DNA of 59,606 nt from Lachnospiraceae bacterium (lineage in GTDB: Bacteria; Bacillota; Clostridia; Lachnospirales; Lachnospiraceae). The notes beneath the pieces are model-generated. The model did no database searches and was not told the DNA's origin. It worked only from the letters and a program-made list of their open reading frames with translations. Position numbers and translations under genes: made by a program. The stretch is taken from NCBI GenBank assembly GCA_016282915.1, contig JAEELW010000105.1:1-59606 (forward strand). The letters run 5' to 3'. Shown one piece after another: positions 7,728 through 15,358 of the stretch. Position 1 is the first letter of the stretch; each line of letters starts with the position of its first letter.

Positions 7728-7781
7728 TTGACAGGCGTACGACGGGTATGGTATAAAAAGATTGACCGACAATCTGTCGGT
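7728..7781 (+). promoter_or_regulatory. promoter and TetR operator (copy 1)
   Basis: TTGACA (7728-7733), 18 bases, TATAAA (7752-7757). The palindrome ACCGACAATCTGTCGGT (7765-7781; seven-base arms, three-base centre) covers the expected transcription start. The same 17 bases recur at 8785. The leader to the TetR start is about 140 bases, contains GGAGG at 7791-7795 with no ATG behind it, and a ten-codon ORF from 7838 of unknown meaning. Confidence 0.85.
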
Positions 7782-7913
7782 TACGTCACAGGAGGAAAGA
7801 ACGCATACGGGAATCAGCTGAATGAGGATTGAGGTGTTATGTTCAGTGGCTGGCAGGCAACCGAACAGTAACAATGAGATTCTCCGAAGTAACTTTCGAA
7901 CGGATGAAGGGTC

Positions 7914-8642
7914 ATGAGGGTTGTAAAGTCTGCGGAAGAAAGAAAAAACGAGATACTGGACGTTGCCGAACAGTTATTTGCGGAAAAAGGTTTTGATAAT
8001 GCCAGCACGAATGACATCATCAAACAGATCGGTATCGCCAGGGGGACGCTCTATCATCATTTTTCGTCGAAGGAAGATATCCTGGATGCGATCGTTGAAC
8101 GGATAACGCGAAACGGGATCGCGCGCGCTAGAGCCATCATTTCAAATACAGACATGCCGCTGCAGGAACGCCTTACCGGGGCCGTACTGGCGTTAAACAT
8201 CAGCGGTGAGGCGGGAGAGGAAGTTTTTGAGCAGATCCATAAGCCGCAGAATGCGCTGCTTCATCAGAAAATGCAGGAGAGGCTTTTAGGCGGCGTCGTA
8301 CCGCTGATCGCAGCGCTGATCGAAGAGGGAAACAGGTCAGGGATCTTTGAATCGGAATACCCGGCCGAAGCGGCCGAGATGATCATGATCTATGCAAGCG
8401 CAGCATTTGACGAACATCTGGATCTGAAAGCGGAAGAGATCGAAAGGAAAGGAAGGGCGTTTATCCTGCATATTGAGAGGATACTCGGGGCAGAAGAAGG
8501 CATACTGCGGGAAGCGATCATGAAAATACTACTGAGGCAGATGAAGAGTGCGGAGCGGAAAAAAGCCGGAACAGAAAAAGAGGAGAAGCAGAGAAGAACC
8601 CATCGGAAGCCCTGCCGGGAAGGAAAAAGAAGTGATCCGTGA
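7914..8642 (+). CDS. TetR/AcrR-family regulator of the adjacent efflux gene
   Basis: The N-terminal HTH (about residues 9-56; NDIIKQIGIARGTLYHHF) is followed by a helical sensor domain to about residue 205. The last 35 residues are a Lys/Arg/Glu-rich tail derived from DNA that is duplicated just downstream, and the tail is probably altered by that duplication. ATG 7914 follows AAGGG by a short gap. Identical 17-bp palindromes lie at its own promoter and at the promoter before the MFS gene, which points to repression of itself and of the transporter, as in many TetR-efflux pairs. Likely inducers are transporter substrates. Confidence 0.9.
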   Translation: MRVVKSAEERKNEILDVAEQLFAEKGFDNASTNDIIKQIGIARGTLYHHFSSKEDILDAIVERITRNGIARARAIISNTDMPLQERLTGAVLALNISGEAGEEVFEQIHKPQNALLHQKMQERLLGGVVPLIAALIEEGNRSGIFESEYPAEAAEMIMIYASAAFDEHLDLKAEEIERKGRAFILHIERILGAEEGILREAIMKILLRQMKSAERKKAGTEKEEKQRRTHRKPCREGKRSDP

Positions 8643-8740
8643 AGAGAAGCGGATCAGATAAGAAAAAAGCCGGAACAGAAAAAGAAGCGGAACAGAGAAG
8701 AGCCGCATTGGAAGATCTGCAGGGAAGGAAAAAGAAGTGA
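8559..8740. repeat. direct duplication covering the TetR C-terminal tail
   Basis: Copy 1 (8559-8635) is inside the TetR gene; copy 2 (8663-8740) lies after its stop at an offset of 104-105 bases. Both begin AAAAAAGCCGGAACAG and end GGGAAGGAAAAAGAAGTGA. Read in the TetR phase, copy 2 gives a regular charged helix ending in GRKK and a stop, whereas copy 1 has shifted frame and ends REGKRSDP. Copy 2 probably preserves the ancestral end of the gene. Confidence 0.8.
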
Positions 8741-8768
8741 GATTTAAAGGGATCTGATAAGGATCCCC

Positions 8769-8801
8769 TATATTATACACAACGACCGACAATCTGTCGG
8801 T
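8769..8801 (+). promoter_or_regulatory. TetR operator (copy 2) with -10 element, upstream of the MFS gene
   Basis: ACCGACAATCTGTCGGT (8785-8801) is identical to the operator before the TetR gene and lies 7-8 bases after TATTAT (8771-8776), almost the same geometry as copy 1. It should make the downstream transporter transcript repressible by the TetR protein. Confidence 0.85.
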
Positions 8802-8892
8802 GTGGCGCGGTTATAAGAGAGAACGCATGTAATACTACACAGCAATATATGTGCCTGCAGAAAATGTAAGCATCAGGCGGATGACGAACAGC

Positions 8893-9008
8893 CCGCGCCC
8901 CGGGCGAAGCAGAAACAGAAGACAAAGACGAGGAGTCGCCGGAACAAAGGCCGCGCCCCGGGCGAAACGGGAATACGTAACAAAGACGAGACCCCGCAGA
9001 AAAAAACG
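8893..9008. repeat. 58-bp degenerate GC-rich tandem repeat in the efflux leader
   Basis: CCGCGCCCCGGGCGAA occurs at 8893-8908 and 8951-8966, and ACAAAGACGAG at 8922-8932 and 8980-8990, both with a 58-base period. The CCCCGGGC core is self-complementary. Open frames on both strands cross the region, but none has a convincing ribosome-binding site, so I treat 8802-9276 as a long leader rather than a gene. Confidence 0.6.
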
Positions 9009-9276
9009 GAGTTTTCGCCCTCGTAAAATAGCCTTGTCAGGATGTAAATATATCAGCCCTGCACGAAGGACCTGGATCAGGAAGCTTTTACACAAAAGGA
9101 ATAATAAAGCATGGAGAGAGGCGCAGCTGCACATCAACAGCAAAACGGGTGGGTGCATCCGTATTGATGCCGGGATGCCTTAATAATTCATTTTGTTGTT
9201 ACACGGGAACCTGAGGGCGGAAATACTTTCATTACTATTTGTGCCGCCGGATAAAGGCGGAGGAATGGAGATTATC

Positions 9277-10515
9277 ATGGAAAAAAGATCAAATTACAGA
9301 AAATTTCTGCTGCTGTGGAGCGGTGAGTTCATTTCGTCCATCGGCGGAGGCCTGAGCAGCTTCGGACTCAGCGTATATGTTTTTCAGCAGACGGGAAGCG
9401 CCGCGAGCACGGCGCTTGTCGCACTGCTTGCCTTCCTGCCGGTCCTTCTGCTGAGCCCGGTCGCCGGCGTTTTTGCCGACCGCTATGACCGCTGTCTCAT
9501 GATGATGATCGGGGACGGGATGTCGGGACTGGGCCTGGTCTATATCCTCGTATGCATGTTTACGGGCAACGCCGGACTGAGTCAGATCTGCACCGGCGTT
9601 TTTATCAGCGCGGTCTTTTCGTCGCTGTTGGAGCCCTCGTACAGAGCGGTCGTTACGGACATGCTGACAAAGGAAGAATACTCCAAAGCCGGCGGCATGA
9701 TCAGCCTCGCCGGGAGCGCGAGATATCTGATCTCGCCCATGATCGCCGGTTTCCTTCTTACGGTAAGCGACATCCGCCTGCTCCTCATCATTGACGTCTG
9801 TACCTTTATCCTGACCGTGATCTGCACGGCGCTTGTCAGAAGCAGCTATATCGAAAAAGTGAAAAAAGATCCCGATCCATTTTTGAAGAGTTTTAAGGAA
9901 GGCTGGAAAGCGATCAGTAAAAAGAAAGGCATCTTCGTTGTGATCCTCGTCTCCTCCGTGATGACCTGTTTCATGGGCGCCATCCAGATCCTGGTCGAGC
10001 CTATGATACTCGATTTTCAGTCCGGTAAAGTGCTGGGGATCGCCGAGACGGTCTGCGCAAGCGGCATGCTCGTATCCGGCGTGATCATAGGGATCTTCGG
10101 ACTGAAGAAGAATTATATCAGGAAATTATGCCTTGCACTGACTGTCTGCGGGCTTGCAATGGTGGGCTTCGGGATAAAGGAAGACATCTATGTGATCTGC
10201 GCGTTTGGTTTCCTTTTCTTCTTTATGCTTCCCTTTGCGAACAACTGTCTCGATTATCTGGCGAGGACCAACATCGATGCGGATAAACAGGGCAGGGCCT
10301 GGGGGCTGATCAGTTTTCTGTCACAGCTCGGATATGTATTTGCCTACGGAGGAGCGGGCCTGCTTGCAGATAAGATCGCGGAAGTAAGGCATACGGGAGT
10401 GGGCCGCGGCGCGGCGGTCGTTATCATGGCGTCGGGGATCATGCTGGCGCTGCTTGCCATATTGCTCTCACGCTTCCGCTCCGTCAGGGAATTGGAAGGG
10501 GGCGAAGTAAAATGA
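9277..10515 (+). CDS. MFS drug-efflux-type transporter
   Basis: The 412-residue protein has about twelve hydrophobic helices. It begins RKFLLLWSGEFISSIGGGLS, typical of the macrolide-efflux (Mef-like, MFS_3) branch, and has the loop 2-3 signature GVFADRYDRCLM. It should export a small molecule by proton antiport; the substrate is not predictable. ATG 9277 is chosen because GGAG (9267-9270) is six bases upstream; ATG 9265 is immediately next to GGAGG and too close. The TetR operator at 8785 indicates repression by the regulator at 7914. A broken ABC ATPase follows. Confidence 0.88.
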   Translation: MEKRSNYRKFLLLWSGEFISSIGGGLSSFGLSVYVFQQTGSAASTALVALLAFLPVLLLSPVAGVFADRYDRCLMMMIGDGMSGLGLVYILVCMFTGNAGLSQICTGVFISAVFSSLLEPSYRAVVTDMLTKEEYSKAGGMISLAGSARYLISPMIAGFLLTVSDIRLLLIIDVCTFILTVICTALVRSSYIEKVKKDPDPFLKSFKEGWKAISKKKGIFVVILVSSVMTCFMGAIQILVEPMILDFQSGKVLGIAETVCASGMLVSGVIIGIFGLKKNYIRKLCLALTVCGLAMVGFGIKEDIYVICAFGFLFFFMLPFANNCLDYLARTNIDADKQGRAWGLISFLSQLGYVFAYGGAGLLADKIAEVRHTGVGRGAAVVIMASGIMLALLAILLSRFRSVRELEGGEVK

Positions 10516-10544
10516 TCCGTCGTTTATGAATAATATACAGGTTA

Positions 10545-10805
10545 ACGGTCTGGGCCGTCAGGGCCGGCGCTCATCATCACGGCGGCGCAGGAAGTGATGG
10601 ACGCCTTTCCGAAGATCAACCGGGAAGGAGCGACGATCCTGATGGTCACGCATGACAGCCGGATCGCAGCGATGTGTGACAGGATCAAATATCTCTTGGA
10701 CGGGGAGATACGGGGGGGAAACTGGTATTGGGGAAGGATGCGGAGGGAGAAACAAAGGAACGCGGGCAGTGCTTATCCCGCTGGCCGGAAGCGTTCGGCC
10801 GGTAA
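10545..10805 (+). pseudogene. remnant of an ABC transporter ATPase (MacB/BceA-like), frameshifted
   Basis: Only the last third of an ATPase is left. One frame reads GPALIITAAQEVMDAF, then INREGATILMVTHDSRIAA with the H-loop His, then CDRIKYLLDGEIRG. At a run of seven G (10712-10718) the frame must shift by one base to continue as KLVLGKDAEGETKERG and end at TAA 10803-10805. This matches the C-terminus of bacitracin or peptide-type exporter ATPases. Walker A, signature and Walker B motifs are absent. It fills most of the 450-base gap after the MFS gene and shows past loss of an ABC exporter here. Confidence 0.8.
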
Positions 10806-10883
10806 AAACTCCAAGCCCTGCGGCAGGAGGTACGAGATACAATAAAATCGTCATCAATTATTGAAACATTTTCCCGTGCATTG

Positions 10884-10892
10884 TGTTAAAAT
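10884..10892 (+). promoter_or_regulatory. extended -10 promoter of the GGDEF-EAL gene
   Basis: TGT-TAAAAT is an extended -10 element. TTGAAA at 10861-10866 is a possible -35 but 20 bases away. The same TGTGTTAAAAT string precedes the EAL-kinase gene at 38697. Confidence 0.5.
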
Positions 10893-10965
10893 GTAGGTGG
10901 TATTGTGCTCTTTTCAGGGCAGAGGGAGCGGGGGACCCCGCACATACAGTGCATATGAGGGAAAT

Positions 10966-13900
10966 ATGAAAGTAACAGCGATCTGTATCGGAAGTGTCTT
11001 TGACAGGGAAAAGTATCTGATGGCGGTCCGTCTGACGGAAAGCCGGATCCGGAAGGGAGAGCATGTGCTGCTCCTGCCGCTCGGCATGGCAAAGAAGGCC
11101 ATCAAAGCGGATAAAAATACGGATTTTCTTTATTTTCTGTCCGCCGAGCACATCAGTGAGTGTATCACCGTATCCGGCGACAGTCTGGACGCCGCTTTTA
11201 TCGAGGCTCTCCGGAAACGTATGGAAGAGCTTCAGATCCCGTTTTCGGTGATCCGGCCGGAGGAGATCCCTGCCGCCACCGAGAATATGAAAAAGAAGGC
11301 GGATGAATGGCAATTCAAAGAGGTGCTCCTGAACGAGCGCATCGCAGGCGATATCTTCGGTTTCATGGAAAGATTTCTGGCTTCCGATCATGTGGAACAG
11401 GTGAGCGAAGCCATTTCCGGCATGATCCCGAAGGAAAGCTTTATGTGTATACGCGACAGTTTTCTTCAGGATCTTTATTCGGATCAGCTGACGCCGCCGA
11501 GGAGCTCCGAGAAATACTTTATCCTCTGTGACAGCCGGAAGGAATCCCGCTGCTGGGAAAGCTATACCCTGGAGGAAATGTTCCCGGATGCGGAGCAGGT
11601 CCTGGAAGCCACGCCGGTAACGACCCTGATCCCGATCCACTGCAAGCAGGCCTATGTCGGCTACATGGTCCATCTTTCCAGACATGTGGATGAATACAGC
11701 GGCGTGATGGAGCTCTGCACGGTCATCCTGGATATGCTGACGGCCCGCTATATCACGGAACGGAAACTGACCTTTGCGAATCATGAGCTGCTGAACGCCA
11801 ATGAGAATGTGGCAAGGCTGCAGGAGACGGATGTGCTCACGGGACTGCGCAACAGCATGGGCTTCATGAAGGATGCGGAGGATATGCTGAAACGCTGCAA
11901 AGCGGCGGGACAGAGGATCACCACGGTCTGCGTGGATCTGGACCGGCTGGGCAATATCAACGAGATCTACGGGCATCTGGAAGGGGATATCGCCATACAG
12001 ATGCTGGCACAGATCATTGCCGACAGTGTGGGAAAGGATGTGCTGTCGGCCCGTATGGGCAGTGATGAATTTATCGTACTCTTTCCCGAGAACGAAGAGG
12101 GAAACGCGGCGGAACAGCTTGTGGAACTGCTGCGCGCCCGCCTGCAGACCTATAACCGTGTTTCCGGAAAAGAATATACACTGGAAGCCAATATCTCTTC
12201 CCTTACGATCACCCCCGACAAAAAGATGGTCGTTGAGGATCTGCTTGATGAAGCCTTCACCAGAAAGCGCATGCTCAAGGAAAGCCGTACCGGCCGGAGG
12301 AGCATGGCGCATCCGGACGGGATCGGCATCAACGAAAAGGAACACGGCGTGGTACGCGGTATCATGGATGAAAACGCATTCCTGTATGCCTTCCAGCCCA
12401 TCATCTCGGCACGTACCGGCGAGATCGTCGCATATGAAGCGCTGATGCGCACACAGCAGGCGCCGAAGCTTTCGCCGCTTACGATACTGAAATATGCGAC
12501 GATGGATGAACGGCTTTACGATATCGAGCTTTCCACCTTCAACAACGTTCTGCGTCAGGTGGAGCAGTTTAAGAGCGTGCTCGGGGACAAAAAACTCTTT
12601 ATCAATTCCATTCCCGGGCATTTCCTCACGGATACGGATTATAAAAAATTCCGCCGCCGCTATAAGGATTTCCTGCCGAATCTGGTGGTGGAGATCACGG
12701 AAGAAACAGAGTTTGAGACACATACGGCCGAGATCCTGCGGGCCCGCAGCGACCAGGATCATTTTGAGGTGGCGATCGACGATTTCGGCTCGGGTTATTC
12801 CAATATGTCCAATCTGCTGAAATTCCTTCCGAATTACGTCAAGATCGACCGGACACTGATCGAGAATGTCCATGAGGATCCGAAGAAGCAGCATTTCGTG
12901 AAGACGATCATCGAGTTTGCCCATGACAACGGCTTCCAGGCGCTGGCGGAAGGCGTGGAGACCAGCCGTGAGCTATCGGCCGTGGTGCGTATGGGAGTCG
13001 ACCTGATCCAGGGCTATTACACGGCGAAACCTTCCTTCATTCTTGCGGAGACCATCGCGGCACCCGTGCGGGACGAGATCGTCAGGGCCAATGTCGCCAG
13101 CCTGCACGAGCTGAGCAAGAAGATCTATCTGGTGAACCGCGAAAAGGAACTCTTCCTGATACAGCTCGCGATGGAGCATTATACGGGGATGATCCTGTCG
13201 CAGTCGGAGCTGGTGCTGCACGGCAATCCGGATCTGACGGCCGGGATCAGCATCAAGATCAAGGACGGCTGCAGCTGCAGACTGCGGATCAGCAATGTGC
13301 GTCTGGGAGATCTGGATAACCAGCCCTGCATCGATATCGGAAAAGGGGCGAGCCTTACCCTGATCGTGGAAGGCAATAATGAATTTGAAGGAAACGGAAT
13401 TCATGTGCCCGAGGATGCGTCCCTGAGGCTGGAAGGAAGCGGGAGCCTGAAGATCAGTCCGATCCTTTCCGACGCCTATTGCATCGGGGCGGACTCGGCT
13501 TCGGCATTCGGACGTATCGAGTGCGCGATGAGCGGCGCGCTGGAGCTCAGCGCGGAAGGAAACCACTGTATCGCCATCGGTGGCGGACGCTGCCAGTCCG
13601 GCGACGGAATACGCCTGACCGCCGGCAGATACGATCTGTCCCTGTCCGGGGACGAGTGCGTGGGCATAGGCTGTTTTAACGGGGAAGTACCCATTTCCAT
13701 CACGGATGTTGCGATGGAAGCAGAGGCAATGGTCGGTGAAGGCGCTGTGATCGGCGCGCTTCACGGGCGGCAGAATATCGAGATCCGCAATGCGGGCATC
13801 AAGATCGTGGGCAGCGGGAGCAGCGTTACCGGGATCGGCACTTCCTATGAGACCGGCGGCAGCATACGTATCGATGACGCCAGCATACGCATGAAGTTTA

Positions 13901-14181
13901 ACGGGCGCAAGCTGTATATGATGGGCGGGGAGAGCGGAAAGCTCTACATCTCCGTCTCGACCTCGGATATCGAGCTTCTGGCGGAAGGCAATATGGCACT
14001 CGGGATCGGAACCCTGAAGCAGGATTCGGAGCTGCGGCTGATCCGTTCAAGACTGGGCGTGGTGATGCGTGTCGGAGACCCGACGGTCATCGGCGTAAAG
14101 AAGGATATGCTGCTCCTGGTGGAAGTGGCGCAGCATATGAGCATAAATGATGAAGACGCGGATCTGTATGATCTCGTCTGA
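10966..14181 (+). CDS. GGDEF-EAL c-di-GMP protein with C-terminal beta-helix-like domain
   Basis: The 1071-residue protein has no membrane helix and should be cytoplasmic. Residues 1-280 form an uncharacterised N-terminal region. A GGDEF domain (about 285-440) has DVLTGLRN but MGSDEF at 364-369 instead of GGDEF, so cyclase activity is doubtful. An EAL domain (about 465-690) looks catalytically complete: YEAL (490-493), the Asn of LFINS, VEITEE, IDDFGSGYS with Asp605 and Asp606, VKIDR, AEGVE and QGYY. It should hydrolyse c-di-GMP. Residues about 720-1045 repeat Gly-rich beta strands (ITLxGxG-like turns, several GIG motifs) like the right-handed helices usually found in secreted carbohydrate-binding proteins. 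GAGGG lies just before ATG 10966. Confidence 0.88.
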   Translation: MKVTAICIGSVFDREKYLMAVRLTESRIRKGEHVLLLPLGMAKKAIKADKNTDFLYFLSAEHISECITVSGDSLDAAFIEALRKRMEELQIPFSVIRPEEIPAATENMKKKADEWQFKEVLLNERIAGDIFGFMERFLASDHVEQVSEAISGMIPKESFMCIRDSFLQDLYSDQLTPPRSSEKYFILCDSRKESRCWESYTLEEMFPDAEQVLEATPVTTLIPIHCKQAYVGYMVHLSRHVDEYSGVMELCTVILDMLTARYITERKLTFANHELLNANENVARLQETDVLTGLRNSMGFMKDAEDMLKRCKAAGQRITTVCVDLDRLGNINEIYGHLEGDIAIQMLAQIIADSVGKDVLSARMGSDEFIVLFPENEEGNAAEQLVELLRARLQTYNRVSGKEYTLEANISSLTITPDKKMVVEDLLDEAFTRKRMLKESRTGRRSMAHPDGIGINEKEHGVVRGIMDENAFLYAFQPIISARTGEIVAYEALMRTQQAPKLSPLTILKYATMDERLYDIELSTFNNVLRQVEQFKSVLGDKKLFINSIPGHFLTDTDYKKFRRRYKDFLPNLVVEITEETEFETHTAEILRARSDQDHFEVAIDDFGSGYSNMSNLLKFLPNYVKIDRTLIENVHEDPKKQHFVKTIIEFAHDNGFQALAEGVETSRELSAVVRMGVDLIQGYYTAKPSFILAETIAAPVRDEIVRANVASLHELSKKIYLVNREKELFLIQLAMEHYTGMILSQSELVLHGNPDLTAGISIKIKDGCSCRLRISNVRLGDLDNQPCIDIGKGASLTLIVEGNNEFEGNGIHVPEDASLRLEGSGSLKISPILSDAYCIGADSASAFGRIECAMSGALELSAEGNHCIAIGGGRCQSGDGIRLTAGRYDLSLSGDECVGIGCFNGEVPISITDVAMEAEAMVGEGAVIGALHGRQNIEIRNAGIKIVGSGSSVTGIGTSYETGGSIRIDDASIRMKFNGRKLYMMGGESGKLYISVSTSDIELLAEGNMALGIGTLKQDSELRLIRSRLGVVMRVGDPTVIGVKKDMLLLVEVAQHMSINDEDADLYDLV

Positions 14182-14193
14182 AGGAAACTTTAA

Positions 14194-14910
14194 CTAATAC
14201 CAGCCGCCGTCCAGACCGATGATCTGGCCGGTAAGATAATATGGCGCACGGGCAAGGAGCCAAACGCATTCCGCCACTTCGGTGACGGAGCCGGCACGGC
14301 CGGCAGGGATCTCCTCCGCCAGCGCCTTTTTTTCTTCTCCGGAAAGATGGCCGTTCATCTTTGTATCGATATAGCCACAGGCGAGAGCGTTTACGGCGAT
14401 ACTGCTCGGAGCCAGCTCTTTGGCCAGGGCGCGGGTCAGTGCGTCCACGCCGCCTTTGGAAGCGGAATAGGCACATTCCATGGAGGCACCCACGCGTCCC
14501 CAGACGGATGAGATGTTTATGATGCGGCCGCTGCCGGCCTTCAGCATGGAGGGGATCACGGCGCGGCAGAAGGCAAAGACACTGTCCAGATTAACGGCCA
14601 GGATGCGCCGCCATTCTTCGCCGCTCATGTCCTGGAGCAGGGAGAAATGCGCGATCCCCGCGGCGTTGACGAGCAGGGAGGGCGCGGGAAAAGCCTCCGC
14701 GCAGGAGACGGCAAAGGAAGGATCCGCGGCGTCCCCGTAAAAACACTGCACTTTTTTGCCGGAGGCACGGAGCTCGCCGGCCAGTTTTTCCAGCGCTTCT
14801 TTATTACTGTATCCGCAAAGCCCCAGTTCATAGCCTTCAGCGGCCAGCCTTCCGGCGATGGCGCCGCCGATCTCTCCCGAGGCACCCGTGATCAGCGCTT
14901 TCTTTTCCAT
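14194..14910 (-). CDS. short-chain dehydrogenase/reductase, FabG-like
   Basis: A classical SDR of 238 residues. The NAD(P)-binding TGASGEIG is at about residues 8-15, NAAG near 85, the catalytic Ser in INISSVWG, and the YSASK Tyr/Lys pair near 148. LDGGWY closes the protein, as in 3-oxoacyl-ACP reductases. It reduces or oxidises a keto or hydroxy group; a fatty-acid synthesis role is possible, but no fab genes are nearby, so the substrate is open. The start at 14910 is chosen because GGAGG lies eight bases upstream. It converges on the GGDEF-EAL gene with only 12 bases between stops and no obvious terminator. Confidence 0.88.
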   Translation of the reverse strand: MEKKALITGASGEIGGAIAGRLAAEGYELGLCGYSNKEALEKLAGELRASGKKVQCFYGDAADPSFAVSCAEAFPAPSLLVNAAGIAHFSLLQDMSGEEWRRILAVNLDSVFAFCRAVIPSMLKAGSGRIINISSVWGRVGASMECAYSASKGGVDALTRALAKELAPSSIAVNALACGYIDTKMNGHLSGEEKKALAEEIPAGRAGSVTEVAECVWLLARAPYYLTGQIIGLDGGWY

Positions 14911-15266
14911 ATCGATCATCCTCCGTCATTCTGTAAGCGGTATAACGCTTCTTATATATTCCCGGACCCGATGCCTGCCGGCTTATCCCGATCGCATACA
15001 GCGGAAAGTCTCAGCGTAACAGGAAATACACGGCTCATGTGATCCCACGTACAATTGCGAGCCGTTGAAAGGCTGCCTGCACAGCGGTTTCGTTACAAGG
15101 CATCATACAATAGACCTTCCCGTACTGTCAAATCCTGCGGGCGTGTTTCCTTCAGGCTTCCACGGGAGCCCGGCGGTCCGGAAGCGGAACTGCTGAATAC
15201 GGCCCGGAAGGCGGACCCTGCTCTGCGTTCTGCGCAGCGGATCCTGCAGCCGGAATTGCGGCATGC
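14911..15266. other. intergenic region without a recognised gene
   Basis: About 350 bases between the divergent dehydrogenase and NlpC/P60 genes. It contains a short palindrome GCGGTATAACGC (about 14938-14949). I see no ORF with a ribosome-binding site, no tRNA and no riboswitch fold that I recognise. Confidence 0.5.
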
Positions 15267-15295
15267 TTGACATAAATGTACGCGGATGTTATCAT
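15267..15295 (+). promoter_or_regulatory. sigma-A promoter of the NlpC/P60 gene
   Basis: TTGACA (15267-15272), 17 bases, TATCAT (15290-15295). The predicted start of transcription, near 15302, falls inside the first WalR-box match. Confidence 0.75.
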
Positions 15296-15297
15296 GA

Positions 15298-15334
15298 TGT
15301 AACAATTTTGTAACAATTGTAATCTTTATGTAAA
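15298..15334 (+). promoter_or_regulatory. two perfect WalR-box matches
   Basis: The WalR (YycF) consensus is two TGTWAH hexamers 5 bases apart. TGTAAC-AATTT-TGTAAC (15298-15314) and TGTAAT-CTTTA-TGTAAA (15318-15334) both match in full. They lie at and just after the predicted transcription start, a position where WalR represses in B. subtilis. The downstream gene is a cell-wall hydrolase, the normal WalR target class. No WalRK genes are in the window. Confidence 0.75.
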
Positions 15335-15358
15335 CATTGGGATGTATTACCGCAGAAG

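Noticed and set aside
7838-7870. Ten-codon ORF in the TetR leader
   Set aside because: A GAGGTG lies nearby, but it is too short to support without comparative data.
8851-9183. Arg-rich ORF of 100-110 codons before the MFS gene
   Set aside because: GTG start without a ribosome-binding site, repeat-derived composition, and an equally long ORF on the other strand.
9193-9276. 28-codon upstream extension of the MFS protein
   Set aside because: The helix pattern and the GGAG site support ATG 9277.
10858-12924. 688-codon minus-strand ORF opposite the GGDEF-EAL gene
   Set aside because: It is a shadow of the strong plus-strand gene with intact domains; its His/Arg/Gln-rich product has no family features.
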